Assembly (NCBI RefSeq): GCF_003432385.1
Contig: NZ_CP031841.1
Span: 496,001-560,000, forward strand
Source of the DNA: Breoghania sp. L-A4
GTDB lineage: Bacteria; Pseudomonadota; Alphaproteobacteria; Rhizobiales; Stappiaceae
Direction: 5' to 3'
DNA length: 64,000 nucleotides
Shown here in pieces: positions 43,824-53,343 of this stretch. Below the pieces are notes generated by a model that was not told the origin of the DNA, did no database searches, and worked only from the letters and a program-made list of their open reading frames with translations. The position numbers and the translations under genes are program-made. Each line of letters opens with the position of its first letter. Within the stretch, counting starts at the first letter, position 1.

Positions 43824-44798
43824 ATGACCACGGCACTCAACGGCAAACTGGCGACGGTGTTCGGCGGATCCGGCTTTGTCGGCCGCCATGTGGTGCGCGC
43901 GCTGGCCCAGCGCGGCTGGCGGATCCGGGTGGCGGTGCGCCGCCCCGATCTGGCGGGTTTCCTGCAGCCGATGGGCGGCGTCGGCCAGATCCAGCCCGTG
44001 CAGGCCAACCTGCGCTACCGCTGGTCGGTGGACCAGGCGGTGGACGGCGCGGACGCGGTGATCAATCTCGTCGGCGTGCTGGCGCAAAGCGGCAAGCAGA
44101 CGTTTGACGCGGTGCATGCGTTCGGCGCGGGCGCTGTGGCGGAAGCCGCGCGCGGCGCGGGCATTGCCAATGTGGTGCATCTGTCGGCCATCGGCGCGGA
44201 CGCGCAGTCCAATTCGGGCTACGCGCGGTCGAAGGCGGCCGGCGAGGCGGCGGTGCGCGAGACGCTGAAAGCCGCGGTGATCATGCGGCCCTCCATCGTC
44301 TTCGGTCCCGAGGACGATTTCTTCAACCGCTTCGCCGGCATGGCGCGGATGTCGCCGGCGCTGCCGCTGATCGGCGGCGGCGAGACGAAATTCCAGCCGG
44401 TGTTTGTCGGCGATGTGGCGGAAGCCATCGCGCGGGCGGTCGAGGGTGAGGCGAGGGCGGGCGCGACCTATGAGCTGGGCGGCCCGCAGGTGAAGTCCTT
44501 CCGCGAATGCCTGGAGCTGATGCTCGAGATCATCGGCCGCAAGCGCCTGCTGCTGCCTGTGCCGTTCGCCGCCGCCCGGATGATCGGCCGCGTCGCCCAG
44601 CGCCTGCCCGGCGCGCCGCTGACGCTGGACCAGGTGCGGATGCTGGAGCACGACAACGTGGTGTCCAGTGCGGCGCGCGAGGCGGGGCTGACGCTCGACG
44701 GCCTGGGCATCCAGCCCGACACGATGGCCGCGATCCTGCCGAGCTACCTGTGGCGCTTCCGCGAGCACGGTCAGTACGACGCGCATCCGATCGTGTGA
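43824..44798 (+). CDS. NDUFA9-like NAD(P)-binding protein (complex I subunit family)
   Basis: A 324-residue short-chain dehydrogenase/epimerase-fold protein. NAD(P) site ATVFGGSGFVGRHVVRAL (residues ~10-27), VRRPDLAGF, INLVGVLAQSGKQTFD, and the modified Tyr-x-x-x-Lys as GYARSKAAGE. It matches the NDUFA9 group linked to respiratory complex I. ATG 43824 gives MTTALNGKLA. Converges with uppP with ~18 bases between stops. Confidence 0.87.
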   Translation: MTTALNGKLATVFGGSGFVGRHVVRALAQRGWRIRVAVRRPDLAGFLQPMGGVGQIQPVQANLRYRWSVDQAVDGADAVINLVGVLAQSGKQTFDAVHAFGAGAVAEAARGAGIANVVHLSAIGADAQSNSGYARSKAAGEAAVRETLKAAVIMRPSIVFGPEDDFFNRFAGMARMSPALPLIGGGETKFQPVFVGDVAEAIARAVEGEARAGATYELGGPQVKSFRECLELMLEIIGRKRLLLPVPFAAARMIGRVAQRLPGAPLTLDQVRMLEHDNVVSSAAREAGLTLDGLGIQPDTMAAILPSYLWRFREHGQYDAHPIV

Positions 44799-44816
44799 GG
44801 CCAGCCGACGCCGCGC

Positions 44817-45623
44817 TCAGCCGAGGAAGTAAAGCCCCGCGAAGCCGAGCGTGCCGACGAGGATCCGCCACCAGGCGAACAGCGCGAAGCCGTGCTGGGC
44901 GACATAGCCCAGCAGCCAGCGCACCACGGCGACGCCGGCGAGAAACGCGGTGACGAAGCCGATCGAGATCACCGCCACGTCGTCGGCGCTGAGAATGTCG
45001 TAGTTCTTGTAAAGATCCAGCGCGAAGGCGCCGGTCATCGTCGGCATGGCGAGGAAGAACGAGAATTCCGCCGCCGAGCGCTTGTCGGTGCCCAGCAGCA
45101 GCGCGCCGCCGATCGTCGCGCCCGAGCGCGAGACGCCGGGCACCATGGCGAGCACCTGGCAGCAGCCGATCTTGAAGCACAGCGACAGCGGATAATCGGT
45201 GATCTCGTCATAACGCGGCTTCAGCGGCAGCCGGTCGATGATCAGCAGGATGATTCCGCCGACCAGCAGCGTGGTGCAGATCAGCTGGGGCGATTCAAAC
45301 AGCACGGTCTTGATGAACCCGTGCGCGAAGAAGCCGATGACGGCGGCGGGCAGGAAGGCCAGCAGGATGCCGGCGACGAAACGCTGCGTGCGCGGATCGC
45401 GCGGCAGCGCCAGGAGAATGTTGAGCAGACGGGCGAAATAGACCGACAGGATGGCGAGGATCGCGCCGAGCTGGATCAGCACCTCGAATGTCTTGCCGGG
45501 ATTGTCGAAGCCGATGAAATGCCCCAGCAGCAGGATATGGCCGGTGGAGGAGACGGGAATGAACTCCGTCAGCCCCTCGACAAGGCCGAGGATCAGCGCT
45601 TCGGCAATCGTTTGTGCTTCCAT
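44817..45623 (-). CDS. uppP: Undecaprenyl-diphosphatase
   Basis: UppP/BacA (268 aa), an integral membrane phosphatase recycling undecaprenyl diphosphate for peptidoglycan; its level affects bacitracin resistance. Motifs [20 protein letters not shown] (residues ~15-34, Glu and Ser catalytic) and [13 protein letters not shown] (Arg). About eight membrane spans. ATG 45623 is [13 protein letters not shown], the family start. Confidence 0.95.
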   Translation of the reverse strand: MEAQTIAEALILGLVEGLTEFIPVSSTGHILLLGHFIGFDNPGKTFEVLIQLGAILAILSVYFARLLNILLALPRDPRTQRFVAGILLAFLPAAVIGFFAHGFIKTVLFESPQLICTTLLVGGIILLIIDRLPLKPRYDEITDYPLSLCFKIGCCQVLAMVPGVSRSGATIGGALLLGTDKRSAAEFSFFLAMPTMTGAFALDLYKNYDILSADDVAVISIGFVTAFLAGVAVVRWLLGYVAQHGFALFAWWRILVGTLGFAGLYFLG

Positions 45624-45804
45624 GGGGAACGATCCATTGTGCGTGTCGGGCGGGACAGGTGATACCGCATCCGTGGCGATGTTGTCTCGCACCCTTCTTG
45701 TCTCGCACCGCGTCGCGGTCTATTCAGCGACAGGGTCGTGGCTTGGGGGCGATGGCTTGGGTCGGTGGTCAGGGCTTGGGAGCCTGAAGGCTGCGCGACA
45801 CACT

Positions 45805-45855
45805 AAAGCGCTTTGCGCGCGGGCGGAATCCCTCCCGCGCATTTGAGGGCGCTTT
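45805..45855. repeat. Nested inverted repeat upstream of the GST gene
   Basis: Outer arms AAAGCGC (45805-45811) and GCGCTTT (45849-45855) enclose an inner hairpin of GCGCGGG and CCCGCGC. It lies in a 239-base gap between the divergent uppP and GST genes; on either strand the T run makes it terminator-like, but its position upstream of both genes suggests a leader or regulatory role. Confidence 0.5.
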
Positions 45856-45883
45856 GTGACCGGTGGACGGAAATAAAACACGC

Positions 45884-46576
45884 ATGCTGGTTCTTTATCA
45901 TCACCCTTTTTCGCCGGCCTCGCGGTTCGCCCGCCTGGTGCTCGCCGAATATGAGGTTCATGTCGATCCGCGGCTGGAGCAGCCGTGGGAGCGGCGGCGC
46001 GAGTTCCTGCTCGTCAATCCGGCCGGCACCGTACCGGTGGTTGTGGAAAACGACGGCCCGGCGATCTGCGGCGCGGGCGTGCTCATGGAGTATCTCGACG
46101 AGACGCGCGGCTACATGACGCCGGAGAAGCGGCTCTTGCCCGACAACGCGGGACGGCGCGCGGAGGTCCGCCGCCTGGTCGACTGGTTCCTGACCAAGTT
46201 CGACAACGAGGTGGTCGGCCCCTTCGTGCGCGAGAAGGTCTACAAGCAGGAGATGCCGCGCGAAGCGGGGGGCGGAGCGCCTGATTCGACCATGCTGCGC
46301 GCGGCGCGCGCCAACATGGGCTCGCATCTGCGCTACATCGGCTATCTGGCGGCCTCGCGCCGCTGGCTGGGCGGCGACCGGCTGAGCTTCGCGGATTTCG
46401 CGGCCGCAGCCGAGCTGTCCTGCGCCGATTATCTCGGCGAGGTGCCATGGGACACGGATGAGAACGCCAAGGCGTGGTACGCACGCATGAAGTCGCGGCC
46501 GAGCTTCCGGCCGCTGCTGGCGGAGAAGATCCGCGGCATGAAGCCTTCCGCGAGCTATGAGGATCTGGATTTTTGA
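45884..46576 (+). CDS. Glutathione S-transferase family protein
   Basis: A 230-residue protein. N-terminal thioredoxin fold: MLVLYHHPFSPASRFARLVL (Ser in place of Cys), NPAGTVPVVVE and GAGVLMEYLDE (glutathione gamma-Glu binding). C-terminal all-helical domain (LGGDRLSFADFAAAAELSCA). Catalyses glutathione transfer or reduction; substrate unknown. ATG 45884 is preferred; a GTG 7 codons upstream is an alternative. Followed by queG. Confidence 0.88.
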   Translation: MLVLYHHPFSPASRFARLVLAEYEVHVDPRLEQPWERRREFLLVNPAGTVPVVVENDGPAICGAGVLMEYLDETRGYMTPEKRLLPDNAGRRAEVRRLVDWFLTKFDNEVVGPFVREKVYKQEMPREAGGGAPDSTMLRAARANMGSHLRYIGYLAASRRWLGGDRLSFADFAAAAELSCADYLGEVPWDTDENAKAWYARMKSRPSFRPLLAEKIRGMKPSASYEDLDF

Positions 46577-46615
46577 AACCCGCCGCCCGGGCGGCGCGGC
46601 TGATCGAAAGAACCG

Positions 46616-47794
46616 ATGACGCGGGACGCTGGCACGCAGAAGGCCGAAAGGCTGAAGGCCGAGATCGCCGCGCGCGCCGGGGCGCTCGGATTCGATGCCT
46701 GCCGCGTCACCTCGGCTGACGCGATTCCGCAGGCCGCTCCCAGGCTCAGGCAGTTTCTCAGCGACGGCCATCACGCCAGCATGGAGTGGATGGCGGAGAC
46801 GGCGGAGCGGCGCGCCAGCCCGCGCGCGCTGTGGCCCGAGGTGCGCTCGGTGATCATGCTGGGCATGAACTACGGGCCCGACGGCGATCCGCTGGAGCAC
46901 CTGGCGCATCCCGACCGCGCCGGGATCTCGGTCTACGCCCGCAACCGCGACTATCACGACATCATCAAGGGCAGGCTGAAGACCTTGGCGGGCCAGATTG
47001 CGGCCCGCGCCTCGGCGGCGGCGGAACCCGGCGCGGCGCCGCTGGACGTGAAGGTGTTCGTGGACACGGCACCGGTGATGGAAAAGCCGCTGGCGGAGGC
47101 CGCGGGGCTCGGCTGGCAGGGCAAGCACACCAATCTTGTGTCGCGCGAGCTGGGTTCGTGGCTGTTTCTCGGCGCCATCTTCACCACGCTTGACCTGCCC
47201 GCCGATGCGCCGGAGGCCGATCACTGCGGCTCCTGCCGGGCGTGTTTGGATGCCTGTCCCACGGACGCCTTCCCCGCGCCCTACCGGTTGGATGCGCGGC
47301 GCTGCATCTCCTATCTCACCATCGAGCACAAGGGGCCGATCCCGCTGGAATTCCGCGAAGCCATGGGCAACCGGATCTACGGCTGCGACGATTGCCTGGC
47401 GGTCTGTCCGTGGAACAAGTTTGCCGCCGAAGCACATGAGGCGAAACTGCACGCCCGCGACGACCTGAAGCTGCCCGCGCTGGCCGGTTTTCTCGGTCTC
47501 GACGACGCGGGATTCCGAAAACAGTTTGCCGGCTCACCAATCAAGCGCATCGGCCGCGACCGATTCCTGCGCAACGTGCTGATCGCGGCGGGTAATTCGG
47601 GATCCGAGGCGCTCGCGCAGCCGGTCGCAGCACTGCTCGATGACGGCGCGGCGGAGGTGCGCGGCGCGGCTGTCTGGGCGCTGTCGCGGCTGTTGCCGAA
47701 GGAGAAGCTTAGGCGGCTAAGGAATGCGCGCGAGGCGACGGAGACGGAGGCCGATGTGCGGGCGGAGTGGGGGGAGGCGGACGGGGCTTCATGA
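46616..47794 (+). CDS. queG: Epoxyqueuosine reductase
   Basis: QueG (392 aa) reduces epoxyqueuosine to queuosine in tRNA, using cobalamin and two 4Fe-4S clusters. Cluster motifs: [16 protein letters not shown] (~residues 204-219) and [15 protein letters not shown] (~256-270). Also [25 protein letters not shown]-like C-terminal part ([20 protein letters not shown]) is present. Its cobalamin dependence links it to the corrin genes in the window. GST precedes by 39 bases. Confidence 0.95.
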   Translation: MTRDAGTQKAERLKAEIAARAGALGFDACRVTSADAIPQAAPRLRQFLSDGHHASMEWMAETAERRASPRALWPEVRSVIMLGMNYGPDGDPLEHLAHPDRAGISVYARNRDYHDIIKGRLKTLAGQIAARASAAAEPGAAPLDVKVFVDTAPVMEKPLAEAAGLGWQGKHTNLVSRELGSWLFLGAIFTTLDLPADAPEADHCGSCRACLDACPTDAFPAPYRLDARRCISYLTIEHKGPIPLEFREAMGNRIYGCDDCLAVCPWNKFAAEAHEAKLHARDDLKLPALAGFLGLDDAGFRKQFAGSPIKRIGRDRFLRNVLIAAGNSGSEALAQPVAALLDDGAAEVRGAAVWALSRLLPKEKLRRLRNAREATETEADVRAEWGEADGAS

Positions 47795-47848
47795 TGGATC
47801 GGACGATCCTGTAACGGCTCGACGTCAGCGCATGTCCCACGATGATCG

Positions 47849-47990
47849 TCACCCCGGCCTCCGAGCCGGGGCCTACTCTGATATCCGCTTGCGATGGCGC
47901 CTATGGGCTGGTGGAGACGCCCGCGAACGAAGCCATGCCGCAGTATTCGTTGAACGGTATATTGGATCCCGGCTCGGAGGCCGGGATGAC
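47849..47990. repeat. Inverted palindromic repeat between queG and PPOX gene
   Basis: GTCACCCCGGCCTCCGAGCC (47849 onward) recurs in inverted form as CGGCTCGGAGGCCGGGATGAC ending at 47990, about 100 bases apart, so the region can fold. The GTCATCCCGG/CCGGGATGAC motif recurs at the cobL-cobI spacer, so it belongs to the same dispersed family. Confidence 0.85.
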
Positions 47991-48093
47991 ATCGAAGGGG
48001 TGGCGAGGGCGCAGGATTGATGACGATTTCGGGGGCAACCGCCAACACCAAGGGGCCGCCGTACACTGCGCGTCTTTCAGGACCGCGGGTCCC

Positions 48094-48705
48094 TTACCAC
48101 AGCGTCTTGGCGGCGCGGGCGGGCCAGGCCTTGTCGTAGGCCTCGCCGCCGACGCGGCCCTCGCTGAGCGCGGCGAGAATCTGGCCGGCGGTCGGCAGGC
48201 TCTTGGGATCCACCTGAGCCTGCGCGTCCCACAGCCTTGCGCGCACGATGGCGCGGGCGCACTGGAAGTAGAGCGTCTCGATGGAGACCACGATGACGCT
48301 GCGCGGCGGCTTGTCGTTGACCGCGAAGGAAGCGAGCAGCTCCGGCTGCGTGGAGAGCACGGCGCGGCCGTTGCAGCGGATTGTGGTGCCCGAGCCCGGA
48401 ATCATGAACAGCAGCCCCACGCGCGGATCGCGGACGATGTTGCGCAGCGAGTCGACGCGGTTGTTGCCGGCCCGGTCGGGGATCATCAGCGTCTTGTCGT
48501 CGTGGATGCGTACGAAGCCGGGCAGATCGCCGCGCGGCGAGCAGTCCAGCCCCTCGGGCCCGGCGGTGGCGAGCGCCACGAAGGGCGCCGCCTCGATGAA
48601 CGCCCGATACTGGTCGGTGACGCGGGGCACTTCCTTGACGATCGAGGCGTCCACCGGCGTGCCGTAGATCGCCTCGAGCTGGTCCAGGGTGTCGATGGTG
48701 TCCAT
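48094..48705 (-). CDS. PPOX-family FMN-binding flavoprotein (MSMEG_1061/DR2398 type)
   Basis: A 203-residue flavoprotein of the pyridoxamine-phosphate-oxidase fold. FMN-binding segments: FVALATAGPEGLDCSPRGDL, IPDRAGNNRVDSLRNIVRDP, VGLLFMIPGSGTTIRCNGRA. This layout is the DR2398/MSMEG_1061 group. Substrate unknown. It lies next to the phn operon, 59 bases from phnN, same strand. Confidence 0.87.
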   Translation of the reverse strand: MDTIDTLDQLEAIYGTPVDASIVKEVPRVTDQYRAFIEAAPFVALATAGPEGLDCSPRGDLPGFVRIHDDKTLMIPDRAGNNRVDSLRNIVRDPRVGLLFMIPGSGTTIRCNGRAVLSTQPELLASFAVNDKPPRSVIVVSIETLYFQCARAIVRARLWDAQAQVDPKSLPTAGQILAALSEGRVGGEAYDKAWPARAAKTLW

Positions 48706-48764
48706 GCAAGGCTCCTTGTGGCCGCCCGTTGTGGCGATCGCGGGTGAAACGAGACTTCGGCGTG

Positions 48765-49343
48765 CTACCCGGCGTAGCGGGTCAGCAGATCCACCAGCGC
48801 CTCGCCGGCGTCGGCAAGCGCGCCGCCGTTGTCGAGCGTGCAGACATCGTCACCGGCGATGGGTTGGGCCGCGCGGGCCAGACGGGCCGCGACATCCTCC
48901 GCGCTCTCGCGGCCGCGGCCGGCGAGGCGGGCGGCGAGAACCTCGCGCGGCGCGGTGATCGAGACGATGCGGCAGTTTTCGAACTGCGCGCGCGCCGCCG
49001 TGATGCTGCCGCGCGAGATGTTGGCGATCACCACGCGGCCTTGCGCGAGATCGTCGCGAAGGCCGCCGGGCAGGGCGTAGCCCAGGCCGTGCGCCTGCCA
49101 GTGCAGCGCGAAGCGGCCGGCGTTCGCGTCATCCGCGAAGGCCTCCGGCGTCACGCTGTCGTGATCCTCGAGATCGGCGGTGGCCGCGCGCGTGACGATG
49201 CGGCGGACGAAGACGAATCGCGGATCCGAGCCGAGCCGTTCCGCCGCATAGGCGAGCAGGCTGTCCTTGCCGACGCCGCTGGGCCCGACGACGGCGACGA
49301 AGGTGCCGCCCGCCTCCGGGGATGGCTCCGCGCGCGCCATCAC
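48765..49343 (-). CDS. phnN: Ribose 1,5-bisphosphokinase
   Basis: PhnN (192 aa) phosphorylates ribose 1,5-bisphosphate to PRPP, the last step of C-P lyase carbon salvage. Walker A VAVVGPSGVGKDSLLAYAAE (residues ~17-36); RFVFVRRIVTR; guanylate-kinase-like fold. Starts in an ATGA overlap with phnM. Last gene of the phn operon. Confidence 0.94.
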   Translation of the reverse strand: MMARAEPSPEAGGTFVAVVGPSGVGKDSLLAYAAERLGSDPRFVFVRRIVTRAATADLEDHDSVTPEAFADDANAGRFALHWQAHGLGYALPGGLRDDLAQGRVVIANISRGSITAARAQFENCRIVSITAPREVLAARLAGRGRESAEDVAARLARAAQPIAGDDVCTLDNGGALADAGEALVDLLTRYAG

Positions 49344-50476
49344 GACACCCGCCGGCCTTCGCGCCAGACCGAGCGGATCAGCGGCACGTCGCCGTCGGTG
49401 CGCACCCGCACCAGATCCGCGCGGCGTCCCACGGCGATCATGCCGCGGTCCTCGAGCCCGACGGCTTCCGCCGGCGTCTTCGTGACCATGTTGATCGCCG
49501 CGTTGACCGAGATGCCTTCGACGGTTTCCGCCAGCATGAAGGCGGATTGCAGCAGCGAGAAGGGCACGTAGTCGGACGACAGCACATCGAGCAGACCGGC
49601 CTCGGCCAGTTTGCGCGCCGCCACATTGCCGGAATGCGAGCCGCCGCGCACCACGTTGGGCGCGCCCATCAGCACCTTCATGCCCGCCTTGTGCGAGGCG
49701 CGGGCGGCGTCCAGCGTGGTGGGGAATTCGGCGACCGCGATGCCCTGGCCCACTGCCTCGTCGACATGCGCCTGAGTGGCGTCGTCATGGCTGGCGAGCA
49801 CGATGCCGCGCTCGTGGCACTGGCTCGAGATCGCGGCGCGGTTGGCGTCGGAATATTTGCCGGCCTGGGCCATCCGCATGGCGGAGAAGGCCTCGAATTC
49901 GGCGTCCGACATGCCGGTCTTGCCCTGGTAGTAGATCTTGTAGGCGTCGAGGCTGACAAACTGGCGCTGTCCGGGCGTGTGATCCATCAGCGAGGCGAGC
50001 CTGACGCGCTCGTCGTCGTCGAAGAGATGAAAGCCCTCGAGCGCGTCGGGCGAAGACACCTCGCAGCGCAGGTGAATGAAGTGGTCGGCGCGCAGACGGT
50101 CCGACGTCTGGGCGAATTCGATGGCGTCGGCCAGTAGCCGCATGTCGGCGGAGGTGACGCGAGAGTCCTCGTCCATGCCGACGCGCAGGGCGTCGAACAC
50201 GGTGGTGATGCCCGACGCGGCGATCTGCGCGTCATGCGCCTGCACGGCGGCGAGCGGGTTCCAGCGCACGCCGGGGCGCGGCGCGTAGTGGCACTCCAGG
50301 TGATCGGTGTGCAGCTCGATGAGGCCGGGGACCAGCCAGTCGCCTTGCATGTCCTCGCCGGCGCCGGGGCTCGCGGTGTCAATCGCCGCGATCACCCCGT
50401 CGCGCACGCAGAGGTCGCCGTGGATGACGGTGTCGGCCAACACCAGGCGGGCGTTTCTGAATATCGTCTCACTCAT
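49340..50476 (-). CDS. phnM: Alpha-D-ribose 1-methylphosphonate 5-triphosphate diphosphatase
   Basis: PhnM (378 aa) removes pyrophosphate from 5-triphospho-ribose 1-methylphosphonate. Amidohydrolase fold: DWLVPGLIELHTDHLECHYA (metal-binding His and Asp), RFVSLDAYKIYYQGKTG, LASHDDATQAHVDEA. C-terminal GMIAVGRRADLVRV. Between the DUF1045 gene and phnN. Confidence 0.95.
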   Translation of the reverse strand: MSETIFRNARLVLADTVIHGDLCVRDGVIAAIDTASPGAGEDMQGDWLVPGLIELHTDHLECHYAPRPGVRWNPLAAVQAHDAQIAASGITTVFDALRVGMDEDSRVTSADMRLLADAIEFAQTSDRLRADHFIHLRCEVSSPDALEGFHLFDDDERVRLASLMDHTPGQRQFVSLDAYKIYYQGKTGMSDAEFEAFSAMRMAQAGKYSDANRAAISSQCHERGIVLASHDDATQAHVDEAVGQGIAVAEFPTTLDAARASHKAGMKVLMGAPNVVRGGSHSGNVAARKLAEAGLLDVLSSDYVPFSLLQSAFMLAETVEGISVNAAINMVTKTPAEAVGLEDRGMIAVGRRADLVRVRTDGDVPLIRSVWREGRRVS

Positions 50477-50518
50477 CGGATCTGTCGGGCCTTGACTGTA
50501 TGCCGGGGGCGGCAGGGG

Positions 50519-51238
50519 TTACGGGCAGCGCAGGTCATGCGCGGAAAATATGGTGAAATCGGCGCCGTCTTCCGGTTCGACGAACAGCGCCAGGGTGTCG
50601 ACGGCAAATGGCGCGCTGGTGCCTTCCTCGCCGAGAAACGCGTGGAAGTGCGTGCGCAGCGCCGCTTCGACGCGCGGCTGGTCGGCCTCGGGCACGGGGC
50701 CCGTGAGCGTCATGTGGAAGCGGAAGTCGTCGAAGACGTAAGGATAGCCCCAGTCGCGGATGTTCTTGCGCTGCGTCTGCGTGAGACTCGCTTTCTCCCG
50801 CCGGGCGATCTCCGCGTCGCTCAACTCCGCGCGAAACGGCTCGAACGCCCGCACGGCCTCGCCGGCAAACGCCTGCAGGTGTGCCGAGGGTTCCGAGGGC
50901 ACCAGCGCGAAGAAGGATCCGAGCCGCGAGAGCCGCAGCCCCGGCAGGATCACGGGCGCGGTCTCCAGGCAGTAGGCGGAGAGCGCCGCATCCAGCTCGG
51001 CCACGGACTTGCCGCGCGCCAGCCGGAACGGCGCCTTGACGGTGGCGTGGAAGCCATAGCGGCGCGGGGCCGCGGTGACCTTCGCCCAATCCTCGGTTGT
51101 GAGCGTGTCTGGACCGGAACCGTCAAGATCGGGACCCGACGGGACGCGTTCGCCATAGGCGTCGCGGCCGAGCCAGTCGACGGCGGCATGCAACAGCGGG
51201 TGGTCGCGTCGCGGCGTGAAATACAGGGCGGTGCGCAT
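50519..51238 (-). CDS. DUF1045 phosphonate-operon protein (2H phosphoesterase-like)
   Basis: A 239-residue protein of the DUF1045 family, common in alphaproteobacterial phn operons. Two His-containing motifs as in 2H phosphoesterases: YGFHATVKAPFRLA (H-A-T) and FRFHMTLTGPVPE (H-M-T). Its reaction is unproven; a phosphodiester or cyclic ribose phosphate step is plausible. Between phnE and phnM. Confidence 0.87.
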   Translation of the reverse strand: MRTALYFTPRRDHPLLHAAVDWLGRDAYGERVPSGPDLDGSGPDTLTTEDWAKVTAAPRRYGFHATVKAPFRLARGKSVAELDAALSAYCLETAPVILPGLRLSRLGSFFALVPSEPSAHLQAFAGEAVRAFEPFRAELSDAEIARREKASLTQTQRKNIRDWGYPYVFDDFRFHMTLTGPVPEADQPRVEAALRTHFHAFLGEEGTSAPFAVDTLALFVEPEDGADFTIFSAHDLRCP

Positions 51239-51324
51239 CGGGTTCGTCAGTCCGCGGATGGGGTCCGCATGCGAGCGCCGGTCCGGGAGGGGCCGGCAAG
51301 GATGAAGGCGCGCAAGCGGCAGCG

Positions 51325-52131
51325 TCAGATCGCCAGCTTGCGCAGCTGCTGCGATATCAGATCGACGATCGTCACCGTGACGACGACGATGATCAGAATG
51401 GCGGCCGTTTCAGCATAGTAGAAACCGCGGATGGATTCGAACATGATTTGTCCGATTCCGCCGGCACCGACAATGCCCAGCACGGTCGCAGAGCGCACGT
51501 TGGTCTCAAACCGGTAGAGCGAGAAGGAGATCCACAGCGGCAGCACCTGCGGCACCACGCCGAAGATGATCTCCTGCAGCTTGGAGGCGCCGGTGGCGCG
51601 GATGCCTTCCACGGGATAGGGATCGATGGCCTCGACGGCCTCGGAGAACAGTTTCGCGACGATGCCGGTGTTGTGCACGAAGAGCGCCATGACGCCGGCG
51701 AAGGGGCCCAGGCCCACGGCGACGACGAAGAGCACGGCGAAGACCAGCTCGTTGATGGCGCGGCAGGCGTCCATCAGCCGGCGCACGGGCTGCACGATCC
51801 ACGCCGGCGCGATGTTGGAGGACGACAGCAGCGCAAACGGAATGCCGACGATCACGGCGAGCACCGTGCCCCACAGGGCGATCTGCACCGTGAGGATCAT
51901 TTCCTCGAGATAATATTCCCAGTCGCGGAAGTTGGGCGACAGGAACGCCGAGGCGTATTCGCCCATGTTGCCGGCGTCGGTGTAGAGATAGGTGAAGCGG
52001 CTCATTTCCGCCGGCGCCCAGCTCCACAGCAGTCCCACGATCAGCGCGCCCCAAAGCGCATAGCTGAACAGAGTCCGCGTGAGCTCCTTCGGCGGAACCG
52101 GGATCGTGTGGGCGGGGGAGTGCGTGGTCAT
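51325..52131 (-). CDS. phnE: Phosphonate ABC transporter permease
   Basis: PhnE (268 aa), inner-membrane channel of the phosphonate importer. About six membrane spans; the EAA-loop region [19 protein letters not shown] and ILVGIVGAGG-type [18 protein letters not shown] are clear. Rhizobia often have two phnE copies; here only one is present. Downstream of phnD. Confidence 0.93.
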   Translation of the reverse strand: MTTHSPAHTIPVPPKELTRTLFSYALWGALIVGLLWSWAPAEMSRFTYLYTDAGNMGEYASAFLSPNFRDWEYYLEEMILTVQIALWGTVLAVIVGIPFALLSSSNIAPAWIVQPVRRLMDACRAINELVFAVLFVVAVGLGPFAGVMALFVHNTGIVAKLFSEAVEAIDPYPVEGIRATGASKLQEIIFGVVPQVLPLWISFSLYRFETNVRSATVLGIVGAGGIGQIMFESIRGFYYAETAAILIIVVVTVTIVDLISQQLRKLAI

Positions 52132-52204
52132 GGTCTTGTCCGGCGGGTTCTGTGAAAACGGCGGCGCGAGAGCGCGCCGCCGTCAGGGGGAAGATGACTG
52201 AGGA

Positions 52205-53203
52205 TCAGACCTGCGGCACGGCGGCCATCAGGGCTTCGATCTTGCTCTTCTCGGCTTCCAGCTCCTTGAGCTTGGCGGTCTTCTCTGCAGCCGGCATCTT
52301 CTCGTCGGCCTGGATCTTGAAGATGTCCTTGGAGATCGCCAGCACGCGGATCGGGTAGAGCTGCGCGTCGGAAGAGGGCTTGAACGGCGCCCACTGCAGA
52401 CCGGCGAGGATCTCGCGGGCCTTGGCGACGGCTTCCGGCGTGCCGATGCGGCCGTAGCTCATGAAGAACTTGTAGACCTTCGCCTTGGCGACTTCGTCGA
52501 GGTCGTTCTTCCACACGATCGGGTCGGACGGGATCAGCGGCGACTTCCAGACGATCTTGATGTTCTTGAAGGCTTCGGGATTGTTCTTCTCGATGCGCGA
52601 CAGGTTCTCGGTGTTGTTCGTCGCCACGTCGACCTGCTGGTTGGCAACCGCCATCGCGTTGGTCTCATGGTTGGCGTTGCGGACCGTCTTGAAGCATTTC
52701 TTCGGGTCGACGTTGTTCTTGGCGAAGACGAAGGTGGTGGGGACCAGGAAGCCCGAGGTGGAGTTCGGATCGCCGATGCCGAAGTTGAGCGTGCCGTCGC
52801 ACTTCAGCACGTCCTCGAGCGAGTTGATCGGGCTGTCCTTGTGGGCCAGCAGCAGCGACCAGTAGCCGGGGTTGCCCTCGACGTCGACGGTCTGGGCGAA
52901 GACTTCGCCGCCCGAACGGTCGACGGCTTCCATGGCAGACTTGTTGCCGAACCAGGCGACCTGCACCTTGCCAAACCGCATGCCCTCGATGACGCCGGCA
53001 TAGTCGGAGGCGAAGAAGGCGTTGACCTTCAGGCCGGTCTCTTTTTCCATCTCGGCCAGGAACGGGTTCCACTGGGTCTTCAGGTTCTGCTGCGACTCGG
53101 TGGAAATGATGCCGAAGTTGAGCTCGGTCATCTCGGCCTGGGCGGCCGTGGTGAGCGAGAGAGCAAGCGCGGCCGCGGCGGCGCCCTTCATGATCGCGTT
53201 CAT
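52205..53203 (-). CDS. phnD: Phosphonate ABC transporter substrate-binding protein
   Basis: PhnD (332 aa), periplasmic. Signal peptide MNAIMKGAAAAALALSLTTA..QA, then TELNFGIISTESQQNLKTQW and NPFLAEMEKETGLKVNAFFA; DVATNNTENL and FMSYGRI later. ATG 53203 has GGAG 6 bases upstream; longer in-frame starts are unlikely. phnC lies 140 bases upstream with a hairpin between. Confidence 0.94.
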   Translation of the reverse strand: MNAIMKGAAAAALALSLTTAAQAEMTELNFGIISTESQQNLKTQWNPFLAEMEKETGLKVNAFFASDYAGVIEGMRFGKVQVAWFGNKSAMEAVDRSGGEVFAQTVDVEGNPGYWSLLLAHKDSPINSLEDVLKCDGTLNFGIGDPNSTSGFLVPTTFVFAKNNVDPKKCFKTVRNANHETNAMAVANQQVDVATNNTENLSRIEKNNPEAFKNIKIVWKSPLIPSDPIVWKNDLDEVAKAKVYKFFMSYGRIGTPEAVAKAREILAGLQWAPFKPSSDAQLYPIRVLAISKDIFKIQADEKMPAAEKTAKLKELEAEKSKIEALMAAVPQV

Positions 53204-53234
53204 CGTATTCTCCATGTGCGAACCGGGGCGGCCC

Positions 53235-53249
53235 GCGTCCTTCGGACGC
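53235..53249 (-). promoter_or_regulatory. Stem-loop between phnC and phnD
   Basis: GCGTCC-TTC-GGACGC, perfect 6-base arms, in the 140-base gap between phnC and phnD. Such a hairpin could protect or attenuate the transcript and let the binding protein be made in excess. No T run follows. Confidence 0.45.
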
Positions 53250-53343
53250 TTCAAGGCCGGTCCGGCATCAAAAAACCGGTCGGAATCCTTCGCTGAACCA
53301 GCATCGATTCAGCGGGGGACCGGGAGGGGCCTGACGCTGTGGT

